Assembly (NCBI RefSeq): GCF_009760905.1
Contig: NZ_VIRW01000012.1
Coordinates: forward strand, 28,801-92,800
Direction of reading: 5' to 3'
From: Chitinibacter sp. GC72
GTDB lineage: Bacteria; Pseudomonadota; Gammaproteobacteria; Burkholderiales; Chitinibacteraceae
DNA: 64,000 nt
Shown here piece after piece: positions 26,506 to 35,853 of this stretch. Every line of letters starts with the position of its first letter. Position 1 is the stretch's first letter. Under the pieces are notes generated by a model. It made no database searches and was not told the origin of the DNA. It saw only the letters and a list, made by a program, of their open reading frames with translations. A program made the translations under genes and the position numbers.

Positions 26506-27330
26506 TTACCGCAGCAGACTCAAGACCTGTTTGCCAGATGCATTGGCTTGCGCCTGCATCGCCAGCTCGGCTTGACCGCGGATTGAGTTTTGGACCTGCT
26601 GCGTGCTTTGCGCGGCAAAATCAGTGTCGGCAATCCGGCTGCGCGATGCAGACTGGTTTTCTACGGTTGTGCGCAAACTGCTGATGCTGTTCTCCAGCCC
26701 GGATTGAAAAGCGCCCAGATTGCTGCGCTCTGCACTGATACGCTGTAGATCCTGATCGAGCGAATCAAGGCTGGCACTGGCGGCGCTGATGCTGGACAGG
26801 TTGATCTGCCCTGTGCTGCTTAAGCCATTGCTGCCGCCCAAATTGCTCGTATTCAGGTTGAGCTGTTGATTGCTGTTTGCGCCGGCCTGGAATGAAAAAC
26901 CGCCACCTTGCAAAATCGCCTGACCGTTAAATTCGGTATTCCGGATGATGTCGGTATTGCTCTGGCTGAGTTGATCAGCCTCTGCTTGTAGTGCTTGTCG
27001 ATCGCTGGCTGACAGGGTGCTATTGCCAGCTGCAACAGCCAGTTCGCGAATCCGCTGGGTATTATCGGAAATCGATGAAATGGCACCTTCGGCGGTTTGC
27101 GCAAGCGAAACGGCATCGTTCAGATTGCGGATGCCTTGGCTATTGCCGATGATTTGCGCGGCAAAGCGTTCGATAATGGCCGAGCCAGCCGCATCGTCAG
27201 CCGCGCGATTGATGCGCTGGCCGGATGACAGGCTGGCAATGGTTTGTGACGCTTGGGTTTGTGAATTTTGCGTCGCGTTGTTGCGCGGCGCTGACAGCGC
27301 GTTGAGATTGCTGCTTGAATTGATGACCAT
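26506..27330 (-). CDS. Flagellin-like protein (short, divergent)
   Basis: A 274-residue flagellin with conserved D0/D1 ends. The N-terminal domain contains SLSSGQRINRAADDAAGSAI and SLAQTAEGAISSISDNTQRIRELAV. The C-terminal domain contains SNLGAFQSGLENSISSLR, SRIADTDFA and QANASGKQVLSLLR. Only about 60 residues lie between them, so the outer D2/D3 domains are missing. The first residues, MVINSSSNLNAL, are unlike the common MAxxINTN start. GGAGG precedes two adjacent ATGs; the second gives better spacing. No FliD, FliS or other flagellar structural gene is adjacent. It may be a minor filament protein. Confidence 0.88.
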   Translation of the reverse strand: MVINSSSNLNALSAPRNNATQNSQTQASQTIASLSSGQRINRAADDAAGSAIIERFAAQIIGNSQGIRNLNDAVSLAQTAEGAISSISDNTQRIRELAVAAGNSTLSASDRQALQAEADQLSQSNTDIIRNTEFNGQAILQGGGFSFQAGANSNQQLNLNTSNLGGSNGLSSTGQINLSSISAASASLDSLDQDLQRISAERSNLGAFQSGLENSISSLRTTVENQSASRSRIADTDFAAQSTQQVQNSIRGQAELAMQAQANASGKQVLSLLR

Positions 27331-27438
27331 CATGCACCTCCGCTTACGGAATATCCAATGCGTTCAGCTATCAAATTACAATGATTTCAGATGTTTAGCG
27401 AATCATGGTGACTGACGGTTTGATGCACGATGTAGATC

Positions 27439-28494
27439 TTAGTTCCAGTAAATGGGCTCGGATTCGATAGCGACGCCAAATTGCGCGAGCACAGCCTGTT
27501 GGACTTTCTGCTCCAGCAGTTTCACATCGCGCTGCTTGGCTCCGCCATGATTAACCATCACTAGCGCCTGCTTGGCAAACATGCCTACGGGACCCAGTTG
27601 GCGACCTTTCCAGCCTGCCTGCTCAATTAGCCAGCCGGCCGCGAGCTTACTGCGCTGGGGGTCGACGGCGTACATCACCAGCTCTGGATATTGCGCTTTG
27701 AGTGCTTGTGCCTGCCCGAGTGCAATAATCGGGTTTTTGAAATAACTGCCTGCATTACCGATTTGGGCCGGGTCAGGCAATTTGCGCTGGCGCACATTGA
27801 TTACGGCTTGCGCGACATTTGTTGGGGTGGCGGCAAGGCCAAGCGTGGCCAGCTCGTTTTCAATATCGCCGTAGCTGGTTTTGGTTTGATGCGCTTTAGG
27901 TAGGCGGAAAACCACTTCCAGAATGCACCAATCCACGCCGCCAGCCTGCTTGAAGACACTATCGCGATACGCAAAACAGCAAGCTTCGCGGTCAAACAGG
28001 CGGATTTCGCCGCTATGCAAATGAATCGCGGTCAGCTGGTGAAAATAATCCTTGATCTCAACGCCGTAAGCGCCGATGTTCTGCACTGGCGATGCGCCCA
28101 CCGTGCCAGGGATGAGCGACAGATTTTCCAGCCCACCCCAGCCTTGCGTCAGTGTCCACTGGACGAATTCATGCCAGTTTTCACCCGCTTGCGCGGCGAC
28201 GTACCAGGCCGCTTCGTCCTCAGCTTGCAGGATTTTGCCGCGCAAATCCATTTTTAGCACCAGCCCGTGAACCAGCTCGGGTAGGACCAGATTTGATCCA
28301 CCACCCAGAATAAACCACGGCAAAGCCCGCAATTGTGTATCGGCAATACAGCGCTGCAGCTGGTCAATGCTGCTAATGGCCACAAAGTGCTCGGCGTGTG
28401 CTTGCAAACCAAAGGTGTTGAGCTGGGTGAGTGGGTAATGAGTCTGAATCTGTGGCATTGGCGACGGGTGAGTGGGTGATGAAGGCAGTTGCAT
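27439..28494 (-). CDS. murB: UDP-N-acetylenolpyruvoylglucosamine reductase MurB
   Basis: A 351-residue cytoplasmic FAD enzyme that reduces enolpyruvyl-UDP-GlcNAc to UDP-N-acetylmuramate in peptidoglycan synthesis. FAD-binding segments are PWFILGGGSNLVL and GLENLSLIPGTVGASPVQNIGAYG. YRDSVFK, the catalytic serine region NAGSYFKNP and the C-terminal glutamate in ESEPIYW follow. It matches the longer E. coli-type MurB. AGAGGA precedes ATG 28494; an internal ATG 12 codons later is also possible. No other mur genes are nearby. Confidence 0.95.
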   Translation of the reverse strand: MQLPSSPTHPSPMPQIQTHYPLTQLNTFGLQAHAEHFVAISSIDQLQRCIADTQLRALPWFILGGGSNLVLPELVHGLVLKMDLRGKILQAEDEAAWYVAAQAGENWHEFVQWTLTQGWGGLENLSLIPGTVGASPVQNIGAYGVEIKDYFHQLTAIHLHSGEIRLFDREACCFAYRDSVFKQAGGVDWCILEVVFRLPKAHQTKTSYGDIENELATLGLAATPTNVAQAVINVRQRKLPDPAQIGNAGSYFKNPIIALGQAQALKAQYPELVMYAVDPQRSKLAAGWLIEQAGWKGRQLGPVGMFAKQALVMVNHGGAKQRDVKLLEQKVQQAVLAQFGVAIESEPIYWN

Positions 28495-28540
28495 ATTATC
28501 CTCTAGCTGGCGATGACTTTGGAGGAAAAATATAGATTGG

Positions 28541-28590
28541 GGGTATTGCTTTCCGAGTATTGTATGGATTGATTCTAATGGCTATACCCT
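28541..28590. repeat. Short-family palindromic repeat, copy S3
   Basis: GGGTATTGC (28541-28549) pairs with GCTATACCC (28581-28589) with one T-T mismatch, around a 31-nt loop. It lies between murB and the next minus-strand gene. The left arm followed by TGCT matches copies at 56.81 and 59.99 kb. Confidence 0.5.
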
Positions 28591-28595
28591 TGCTC

Positions 28596-29072
28596 TCAAG
28601 GGCGATTGCCCAAGTGCCAGCGGGCGCAATACCATTTGGTTTCTTCCGGGCCTACTTCAACGAGGACACTGCCAAATTTGGATAGCCAGCGCGGATAGGG
28701 ACCTGCCAATTGCACAAAGGCAAATCCCATCCGTGATTCGATGTTCTTCTTGACGTCTGAGAGCGGTTTTTTAATCAGCGCGCCGACCATGAGGGCGCCA
28801 GACTCGGGGACGTTCACAAACACTTCTTCGGTTTGATTACCCGCCAAGTCCGCTTTTTGGGCGTCGAACCATTCGGCTTCACCCCAGGTTCGGATGGGTT
28901 GCTGCAGATATTGGCGGAAATAGCTGCGCCAATAATCGGTCGACCATTCGCTGCGGCAGGCCAGCGCGTTTTCAACTTTGTCACCAAAATGGCTGGGGAC
29001 GGCTGCGTAGGTCGTGGGTATAAAAAAAGCCACCGTTAGACCGAGCAAAATCAGTGATTTTAATCGACCCAT
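28596..29072 (-). CDS. Exported protein of unknown function
   Basis: A 158-residue protein with a signal peptide (about 1-23, MGRLKSLILLGLTVAFFIPTTYA). The mature part has two cysteines (ALACRSEW and KWYCARW), which could form a disulfide, and several tryptophans. I do not recognise the family; it appears to be a small periplasmic protein. GGAG lies upstream of ATG 29072. It sits between ppc and murB on the same strand, with no functional link evident. Confidence 0.6.
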   Translation of the reverse strand: MGRLKSLILLGLTVAFFIPTTYAAVPSHFGDKVENALACRSEWSTDYWRSYFRQYLQQPIRTWGEAEWFDAQKADLAGNQTEEVFVNVPESGALMVGALIKKPLSDVKKNIESRMGFAFVQLAGPYPRWLSKFGSVLVEVGPEETKWYCARWHLGNRP

Positions 29073-29115
29073 TGGTGGCTCCTTTGCGGATTGACGCTAG
29101 CGCCAATCTAGATCA

Positions 29116-31872
29116 TTAACCGCTGTTACGCAGGCCTGCTGCAACGCCATTAATCGTTAGATGAACTGCATGGCGCAATTCTTCGCTGTCATCTCCGGCG
29201 CGGATGCGCTTGAGCAACTCAACCTGCAGGTGGTTGAGCGGGTCAAGGTAAGGCAGGCGATTGTCCAAACTGCGCGCCAGCATCGGGTTGTCGCCCAGCA
29301 GCTCTTCGTGGCCGGTGATGGCCAGTACAGCATCGACAGAGCGCTGCCATTCATCCTTGATGCGACCAAAGATGCGCTTGGCAACGTCCTGATCTTGCAC
29401 CAGTTCCGAATAGCGGGCGGCAATTGCGATGTCCGACTTGGCCAAAACCATTTCCATATTCGAGATGGTGGTCTGGAAGAACGGCCAGGTTTTATACAGA
29501 TGATTCAGCGTTTGCAGGCCTTCATCACCCGCTTCGGCGAGGTATTCGCTGATCGCTGCACCAAAGCCGTACCAGCCTGGCAGCATCAAGCGACATTGTG
29601 ACCATGAGAAGACCCAAGGAATTGCGCGCAAATCGGAAATGCTGCTGGTGTTTTTACGTGCAGACGGACGCGAGCCGATGTTCAGATTCGGAATTTCCTT
29701 AATGGGTGTGGCTTCAAGGAAATAGGTAATGAAATCAGGCGTTGCGTAAACCAGATCACGGTAGAAGCGATAGGCTGCGTTTGACAGACGCTCCATCAAG
29801 GCACGGCGTGCCGTCGGGTCTACGTCGTATGGCAGCGGGAAGCTAGCATCGAGCGTAGCGGCGACCAGAATTTCCAGATTGCGTCGACCCACTTCGCGAT
29901 CAGCGTATTTGGCAGTAATCACTTCGCCTTGTTCGGTAATCCGGATCTGACCGTTTACCGAACCAATCGGTTGCGCCAGAATCGCATCGTAAGCTGGACC
30001 ACCACCACGGCCTACTGTACCGCCACGGCCATGGAACAGGCGCAGTTTGATGCCTGCCTGATTAAAGACATCAACCAGGGTCAACTCGGCTTTATACAAT
30101 TCCCAGTTGGAAGTGAGGTAGCCGCCGTCTTTATTCGAATCCGAATAGCCGAGCATGACTTCCTGCACATCGCCACGACACGACAGCAATTGACGCCATT
30201 GTGGAATCGCAAACAGTGCCGTCATGATTTCGCCGCTGGCGCGCAAGTCGCCCGTGGTTTCGAACAGCGGAATGATGTTGACCTTGCTGCGTACGGTTGG
30301 CGCCAGCGAAACCAGACCTACGTCGTTCAGCAGAACGGCAACTTCCAGCATGTCGGATACCGACGCGCAATTCGAAATAATGTAGTTAGGCAAGACGGCT
30401 TCGCCATAACGCGCCTGAATTTCTGCCGCCGCTTTCAGGATGTCGAGCTCTTGCTGAACATCCGGGCTATACGCCACGTCGTGCGGGCAGATCAGTGGGC
30501 GCGGGCTGGCCAGTTCGCGCAACAAAACAACGCGGCGGCTGTTTTCGTCCAGCGCCATATACTCTTCCAGACCTGCGCGGTTAAAGAGTTCGCTGATCAT
30601 TTTTTCATGCAAGCCAGCAAACTGACGCATGTCGATTGGCGCCAGGAAGAAGCCAAAAACCGATACGGCACGCTGCAGGCGACGCAGGCGACCACCTGCC
30701 AGTTTGCCTGCGCCATGTGCTTTCAAGGAGCGGGCAATAATAGCCAGATCAGCGCCAAGCTGATCGGCATTTTCGTAAGGTTGTGCGTGAGCGACATCGT
30801 GCAACTGGTGATGGAAGGTGCCGATTTGAATCGCAGTAGCAAAAATGCGCGATGCAATCGCAGTCACTGCCAAGCGATAAGGCTCCTCAGTTTTGCGTGC
30901 AACGTCATCAGTTGCTGTAGCAGCCAGAGCCGACAAATCCTGATCAACCTGCACCAGACGCGTTGACATCGATAGCTCGCTTTCGAGCTTCAGACATTGT
31001 TGGTAGTAGTAATCAAGCGCTACACCGGCCTGACGCGATACGGCATAGCGCATCACATCGGCGGTAACAAATGGATTACCATCCCGATCACCACCAATCC
31101 AGCTGCCGACTTGAATAAAGTTGGGCAGGTTAACCTGCTCACCGGTCATTTCTGACAACCGATCTTCCATATCCTGATACAGGCGTGGAATTTCGTGCAG
31201 GAAGGTATTGCGGAAGTAGGTGGCACCGTTTTCGATTTCGTCCTGTACAGTCAGCTTGACTGTACGCACTTCACGGGTTTGCCACAAAGTCAGCATCACG
31301 CGTTCCATCGCTTCCTGATTGGCGGCGATTTCTTCAGGCGTCATTTGGCTGCGGTCACGTTGTGTGAGCAAGTCGGCCAAAGCGCGGTGGCATTCCAGAA
31401 TAGTCTTGCGTTTGACCTCGGTCGGGTGCGCAGTCATGACTGGTGCAATCAGCGTGTCGGCCAGCATGGACAAAATTTCTGATGGCTTGACGTTACGGTC
31501 AGTCAATGTTTCCAATACGGCTGAAATGCTGCCACGCTGCGCTTTTGAACCTGCAATCTTGTGAGCACGGCGGCGGCGATTGTGGTGCAAATCCTCTGCT
31601 ATATTGGACAAGTGCGAGAAATAACTGAAGGCCCTGACCAAGGCCATCGTGGTCGGCATGTCCAGAGTAGACAATGAGCGCGCTAGCGCTTTGCCTGCGT
31701 CAGGGTCATGTGCCTGAACGTAGCGAACCGCAAGCTCACGAATCGATTCGATTTGCTCTGCGGTGGCCGAACCGGCCTGTTCGCGAATAGTGTCAGACAA
31801 CAGGGCGGCGAGCAGATCCAAATCACGCTTGAGCGGTAGATCCTTTTCAGCAATAGGTTCGATCACAGACAT
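29116..31872 (-). CDS. ppc: Phosphoenolpyruvate carboxylase
   Basis: A 918-residue cytoplasmic enzyme that converts phosphoenolpyruvate and bicarbonate to oxaloacetate, refilling the TCA cycle. Catalytic signatures are VMTAHPTEVKRKT with the essential histidine, GSWIGGDRDGNPFVT, VMLGYSDSNKDGGYL and FHGRGGTVGRGGGP. The C-terminus is RNSG, close to the conserved RNTG tetrapeptide of the active site. Length is normal for bacterial enzymes (about 880-930). It is divergent from the next gene across 106 bp. A long open frame of 345 codons on the opposite strand is a codon-bias shadow. Confidence 0.97.
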   Translation of the reverse strand: MSVIEPIAEKDLPLKRDLDLLAALLSDTIREQAGSATAEQIESIRELAVRYVQAHDPDAGKALARSLSTLDMPTTMALVRAFSYFSHLSNIAEDLHHNRRRRAHKIAGSKAQRGSISAVLETLTDRNVKPSEILSMLADTLIAPVMTAHPTEVKRKTILECHRALADLLTQRDRSQMTPEEIAANQEAMERVMLTLWQTREVRTVKLTVQDEIENGATYFRNTFLHEIPRLYQDMEDRLSEMTGEQVNLPNFIQVGSWIGGDRDGNPFVTADVMRYAVSRQAGVALDYYYQQCLKLESELSMSTRLVQVDQDLSALAATATDDVARKTEEPYRLAVTAIASRIFATAIQIGTFHHQLHDVAHAQPYENADQLGADLAIIARSLKAHGAGKLAGGRLRRLQRAVSVFGFFLAPIDMRQFAGLHEKMISELFNRAGLEEYMALDENSRRVVLLRELASPRPLICPHDVAYSPDVQQELDILKAAAEIQARYGEAVLPNYIISNCASVSDMLEVAVLLNDVGLVSLAPTVRSKVNIIPLFETTGDLRASGEIMTALFAIPQWRQLLSCRGDVQEVMLGYSDSNKDGGYLTSNWELYKAELTLVDVFNQAGIKLRLFHGRGGTVGRGGGPAYDAILAQPIGSVNGQIRITEQGEVITAKYADREVGRRNLEILVAATLDASFPLPYDVDPTARRALMERLSNAAYRFYRDLVYATPDFITYFLEATPIKEIPNLNIGSRPSARKNTSSISDLRAIPWVFSWSQCRLMLPGWYGFGAAISEYLAEAGDEGLQTLNHLYKTWPFFQTTISNMEMVLAKSDIAIAARYSELVQDQDVAKRIFGRIKDEWQRSVDAVLAITGHEELLGDNPMLARSLDNRLPYLDPLNHLQVELLKRIRAGDDSEELRHAVHLTINGVAAGLRNSG

Positions 31873-31978
31873 GGCAATCCAATTTCGGCAAATTCAAGAC
31901 AAAAAAATTTTGAGCATTCTATCAAAAACTCACGATCTCTGCCGCTGATTCAAGCAGAAACTTTCGACGGAAATCTTC

Positions 31979-32815
31979 ATGGCTGCGTATTCATTTTATT
32001 TGACTAGTGTTTTTGCCGAGAAAGCAAGTGCAGGCGACCCTTTGGTCGTTTTTGATCTAGTGGCCTGGCCTGATGAACAGGTGCTGCAAATGATGGCCTA
32101 CCAAATGTGTGGCGAGGTAGCCTTTCTGCATCGTGCTTCAGGTGAGGTGCGCTTTTTTTCTCCGCAGTTTCAATTGCCATTTTCGGCTAAGGGTCTCTTG
32201 GGGGCAGCCTTGGTGTGCCGAGAGCTAGATGGCAGAAATCAGCAGCAACTGAGCTGCGCAACAGGCAGCTATAGCTTGTTCGTTGATGCCAATGGCGTCA
32301 CTTTACAGTCTGCGGCTGGGCGAACCCGCCCGGCCTCTCGTGGGCAGGTTGAGATTGCTTATGCGCTGGGAATTGAAAGCCATGAGATTTTGGCCCCGGT
32401 GCAATTTGTCGATGCCGGTTCAGAGCAATTAATGGTCCAGGTTCGATCTAGGCAGACCGTACTTCAAACCCGCCCGCATTCTGCACTGCTGGCCGAATAT
32501 GCCGATACCCCCAAACAAATCGCGCAAGCCGTGATCTGGCACCGTGATGGCGACATTGTACTGATGCGAAGTTTTACGGCTGATCACTTCAGCATTTATG
32601 AGAATTTTGGCGATGGTAGTGCAGCACTTAATCTAGCCAGCTCTTACCTCGCGAATGGTGGCCGTTTGCCATTTAACGTCAAGATCGAGCAAGGTCACAC
32701 AATTGAAAAATTAATTAGTCGCTTGTCCCTTATTTTTTTACAAATTGATACTAAGCTTGATTTACACATGCGGGGGAAAGTGCTGCTTTTGGGATCTGGT
32801 GAACTAAAAGCATAA
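31979..32815 (+). CDS. PhzF-like (diaminopimelate-epimerase fold) protein with altered active site
   Basis: A 278-residue protein that follows the PhzF layout. ASAGDPLVVFDL stands for the usual GGNPLAV segment, MMAYQMCGEVAFL has Glu46 where PhzF has its catalytic glutamate, and PFSAKGLLGAALV aligns with the region that normally reads CGHATLAAA. ENFGDGSAALNLASSYL matches the second glycine-rich loop. The His of CGHAT is therefore missing (SAKGL), so the isomerase activity is doubtful or changed. It lies 68 bp upstream of a chemoreceptor on the same strand; whether the two are linked is unknown. Confidence 0.62.
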   Translation: MAAYSFYLTSVFAEKASAGDPLVVFDLVAWPDEQVLQMMAYQMCGEVAFLHRASGEVRFFSPQFQLPFSAKGLLGAALVCRELDGRNQQQLSCATGSYSLFVDANGVTLQSAAGRTRPASRGQVEIAYALGIESHEILAPVQFVDAGSEQLMVQVRSRQTVLQTRPHSALLAEYADTPKQIAQAVIWHRDGDIVLMRSFTADHFSIYENFGDGSAALNLASSYLANGGRLPFNVKIEQGHTIEKLISRLSLIFLQIDTKLDLHMRGKVLLLGSGELKA

Positions 32816-32829
32816 GACAATCCTAATGT

Positions 32830-32846
32830 TTGGTTGTATTGTTGCA
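32830..32846 (+). promoter_or_regulatory. Possible sigma-54 promoter for the chemoreceptor gene
   Basis: TTGG at 32830-32833 and TTGCA at 32842-32846 give the required GG-N10-GC spacing. The -12 half is perfect, but the -24 half lacks the CACG part. The start point would fall about 27 nt upstream of the chemoreceptor ATG. No activator site was identified. Confidence 0.35.
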
Positions 32847-32883
32847 AAATTATTATGTTTGATTACAGCGTTGGGAGCAGACT

Positions 32884-34506
32884 ATGTCACTTAAATTAAA
32901 AGCGTGGGCTTTATCGGTAGGCGTGCTCATCGCCCTGATCGCCGTGATGGTGGTGGGTTTGAGCACGATGCGTGATATGAGTAATAAGGACAACCGCGCG
33001 CGTATCGAACAGTTGATGACCAGTTCTTACCTGACGATTGTCCAGCTGGAAAATCTGGCGGCAAGCGGCAAACTTTCGGAAGAGCAAGCCAAGGCGATTG
33101 CCACCCAAATTCTGCGTGAAAACAAGTACCATAAATCAGAATATGTTTATGTAACCGATGAAAATCTGAAATTCATCGCAGCTCCCTTAGACCCGCAAAT
33201 TCATGGCAAAGCATTCAATGAAGTGCTGCAGGACGAAAAAGGCAATGGCATTGGAGACATTGTGGCTGCTGCGATTCAAAAATCGGGCGGCGCACTGACC
33301 GAATATCCTTGGACTTCAATCCGTGATGGTAAGGTCGTCCAGCTGCTGTCTGTGGCACAAAAAACGCCACGTTGGGGCTGGATTGTTGGTAACGGCGTGA
33401 GTTTTGCCGAAGCCGATGCTCGGTTCTGGGGTGAGGCTCGCTGGCAAGTCATCATCTGTCTAGTTGTTGCTGCTATTGTCGCGTTCTTCATGCTAACTGC
33501 AGTTCGCCGTATTCTGAATGATCTAGGCGGTGAACCGGCTGAAGTGTTGAAATTGGTTCAATCGGTTGCTGATGGCAACTTGCAGGAAACGCGTGAAGTG
33601 CAAGGCGCTTCCGAGCATAGTATTTATGGTTCGGTACTGCGGATGCGCTCTTCTTTGCGTGGTGTTTTGACTCAATTATCTCAGGCCGTGAGTACGCTGC
33701 ACCATACTAGTGATGATATTGTGTCGCGAGCCCAAGACAGCAACCGCCTGATTGAAGCGCAAGGCAGTGCAGCCACCCGTATCGCACAAACCGCCGAACT
33801 TTTTGCGGAACAAACCCGCTCAGCTGCTGAACAGGCCTCGACTGCTCGCCAGCAAAGCGAATCTGCAACTCAAATATCTGCCAAAGGCTTAACGGTAATT
33901 TCTTCTGCCGTCAATCGCTTTGCTGATATCGAGCAAGCAGTGGGTGATACACAAAGCAGCATTGATGATTTGGCTCAGCGCGTTTCCAGTATCTCGGCGG
34001 TCATCGCCGTCATTCGTGATGTCGCCGATCAAACTAATCTCTTGGCACTGAACGCCGCAATTGAAGCTGCCCGTGCAGGTGATATGGGGCGCGGCTTTGC
34101 GGTGGTGGCCGATGAAGTACGAAAGCTGGCTGAGCGAACCAGTGCAGCTACGCAGGAAATTGGTCAAACGATTACCGCTGTTCAAGGGAGTGGGCAAAAT
34201 GCCAAGAGCCGTATGGACGATATGTTCATTCAATTGAAAGAAGGTATTCGTCAGGCCAAAGAAGGTGGTGAAGCAGTGAAGGCCATTCGCCAGGAGACAG
34301 AGGCCACTTCGGTTGTTGTTGGCGCGATTGGTCATGCTTTGTCCGAGCAAGTAGGGGCCAGCATGCAGATTCGAAATGACGTGGATGAAGTGGCGCAATC
34401 TTCCAGCGGCACAATGTCAGCCGCGCAAGGCACGGTGGGGGCAGCTCATTCAATAAAATCTGTATCGACTCAACTGGCTGGCCTAGTGCAGAATTTCAAA
34501 CTCTAA
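32884..34506 (+). CDS. Methyl-accepting chemotaxis protein with single Cache sensor
   Basis: A 540-residue transmembrane chemoreceptor. Helix 1 spans about 9-29. A periplasmic single-Cache domain follows (about 35-175: [32 protein letters not shown]). Helix 2 spans about 188-208, and a HAMP-like segment has [20 protein letters not shown]. The cytoplasmic signalling hairpin tip reads [19 protein letters not shown] and continues [17 protein letters not shown]. No C-terminal CheR-docking pentapeptide is seen (ends LVQNFKL). The ligand is unknown; this receptor class often senses small carboxylates. A terminator follows. Confidence 0.93.
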   Translation: MSLKLKAWALSVGVLIALIAVMVVGLSTMRDMSNKDNRARIEQLMTSSYLTIVQLENLAASGKLSEEQAKAIATQILRENKYHKSEYVYVTDENLKFIAAPLDPQIHGKAFNEVLQDEKGNGIGDIVAAAIQKSGGALTEYPWTSIRDGKVVQLLSVAQKTPRWGWIVGNGVSFAEADARFWGEARWQVIICLVVAAIVAFFMLTAVRRILNDLGGEPAEVLKLVQSVADGNLQETREVQGASEHSIYGSVLRMRSSLRGVLTQLSQAVSTLHHTSDDIVSRAQDSNRLIEAQGSAATRIAQTAELFAEQTRSAAEQASTARQQSESATQISAKGLTVISSAVNRFADIEQAVGDTQSSIDDLAQRVSSISAVIAVIRDVADQTNLLALNAAIEAARAGDMGRGFAVVADEVRKLAERTSAATQEIGQTITAVQGSGQNAKSRMDDMFIQLKEGIRQAKEGGEAVKAIRQETEATSVVVGAIGHALSEQVGASMQIRNDVDEVAQSSSGTMSAAQGTVGAAHSIKSVSTQLAGLVQNFKL

Positions 34507-34522
34507 ATAAGCAGCTTGTTAA

Positions 34523-34555
34523 ACAAAAAGCCCGCAGATTTTGCGGGCTTTTTGT
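34523..34555. terminator. Bidirectional terminator after the chemoreceptor gene
   Basis: ACAAAAAGCCCGCA (34523-34536) pairs with TGCGGGCTTTTTGT (34542-34555) around a 5-nt loop. The A and T runs make it work on both strands. It separates the chemoreceptor from the convergent exporter gene. Confidence 0.9.
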
Positions 34556-34562
34556 GACCTGA

Positions 34563-35675
34563 TTACCTATCGGCTTGATCTTCGATTCCTTCATCCGCCG
34601 TGCCAATTACGGCATCGGGTGGTAGTTGCTGAACGTGCAAAATCCAACTGCGTGCAATTTCATAAAAGATTGTGAGTAGTACGGGACCAATGAAAACGCC
34701 TAGCATGCCAAAAGCCATCGCTCCCCCCAGAACGCCAAACAATATAAGGATAAAGGGAAGTTTGCTACCCTTGCCAATCAAGAGTGGTTTAATTACATTA
34801 TCAGCGGAGCTCACTACGAGCAACATCCATGCCGCCAGAAAAATGGCCCAAGCGATTTCGCCTTGATGATACAGCCAGGCTGCAGCTGGCAAACCCAGCA
34901 GAACAGGACCGCCTGGCAATAAGGCTAGAATGAAGCTTGCAAAACCTAATGACATGGAATTGGGCACTCCAGCCAGCAAATAGGCAAACCAAGCCAGTAC
35001 GGCCTGGGCCACCGCTGTGCCCAGAAAACCGTACACCACTCCCTTGGTCGAACCCACAGATACGGTCAGCAATTCTGCACTGCGCTCGCCAGCCACCCGT
35101 TCCATCAGGCCACGCACCCAATCGCGAATATGCTCGCCATCCTGATAGATGAAAAAAGCAATAAATAGGCTCATCAGCATCATGATCAGTCCGCCACCCA
35201 CTTCACTGGCAATGACAATTAGCCATTGGGTCACAGGGGCAATCATGCTGCGTATCATCGACATGGTTTTGGCATCATGAGCGCCCAGTCCCAGCCAGAA
35301 TTCATTGATTGCCTCGCCCGCCAGCGGCAAGGTGATTAGCCATTCAGGTAAAGCAGGCCAGCCAGCTTCAAAGCTGTTGCGGACATTGGCGATAAAATTT
35401 ACGCCAACATCTGCAAAATCACTGGCGGCATAAATGATCGGAAGCATCAAAAAAATGCACATCAAGCTTAGCAACAACACCGCAGCCAGCGCGCGTCGGC
35501 CATGCAGTTTTTTGACGAAGAACAGATAGGGACGCCAGGTCGAAAGCACCAGAATTGCAGCCCATAAGCTTGCAGCCAGAAAAGGTTTCATGATCGCAAA
35601 CACTGTAAAACAAAGTAATACCAGCGCCCCCAAGGCAACAAGGGGCTCAATTAGCTCGGCAGTTTTGATCTTCAT
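34563..35675 (-). CDS. AI-2E family transporter (PerM/YdiK type)
   Basis: A 370-residue polytopic inner-membrane protein. Helices are visible at about 10-30, 33-50, 60-82, 145-175, 205-230, 240-265, 270-290 and 300-335. The conserved region LPGGPVLLGLPAAAWLYHQGE and GVLGGAMAFGMLGVFIGPVLL is typical of the family. Members export varied small molecules, and only a few have been linked to autoinducer-2, so the name says little about substrate. It is a single gene, convergent with the chemoreceptor. Confidence 0.85.
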   Translation of the reverse strand: MKIKTAELIEPLVALGALVLLCFTVFAIMKPFLAASLWAAILVLSTWRPYLFFVKKLHGRRALAAVLLLSLMCIFLMLPIIYAASDFADVGVNFIANVRNSFEAGWPALPEWLITLPLAGEAINEFWLGLGAHDAKTMSMIRSMIAPVTQWLIVIASEVGGGLIMMLMSLFIAFFIYQDGEHIRDWVRGLMERVAGERSAELLTVSVGSTKGVVYGFLGTAVAQAVLAWFAYLLAGVPNSMSLGFASFILALLPGGPVLLGLPAAAWLYHQGEIAWAIFLAAWMLLVVSSADNVIKPLLIGKGSKLPFILILFGVLGGAMAFGMLGVFIGPVLLTIFYEIARSWILHVQQLPPDAVIGTADEGIEDQADR

Positions 35676-35853
35676 TGGGGTAGATGTGTGGTGGAATTGT
35701 TGACAGCATAGCGTAAAAAATCATTAGCATGAGACAAATGAAAAACTGGATGCTTAGCATGTCTGAACGTAGTCACGGACAAAACTTGATCCCCGATTGT
35801 TTGTTTAATTACAAGAATAACGTTCGGATTGAGTCTTTAACTCTGGAGGCGCG

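Noticed and set aside
27334..27438. A sigma-28 or sigma-54 promoter for the flagellin gene
   Set aside because: TAAACATC and GG...GC pieces exist, but spacing is wrong (no CGAT at the right distance; GG-N11-GC rather than N10).
29929..30966. A 345-codon open frame on the plus strand opposite ppc
   Set aside because: It lies entirely inside ppc, has a His/Gln/Arg-rich composition typical of antisense shadows, and no ribosome-binding site. ppc is unmistakable.
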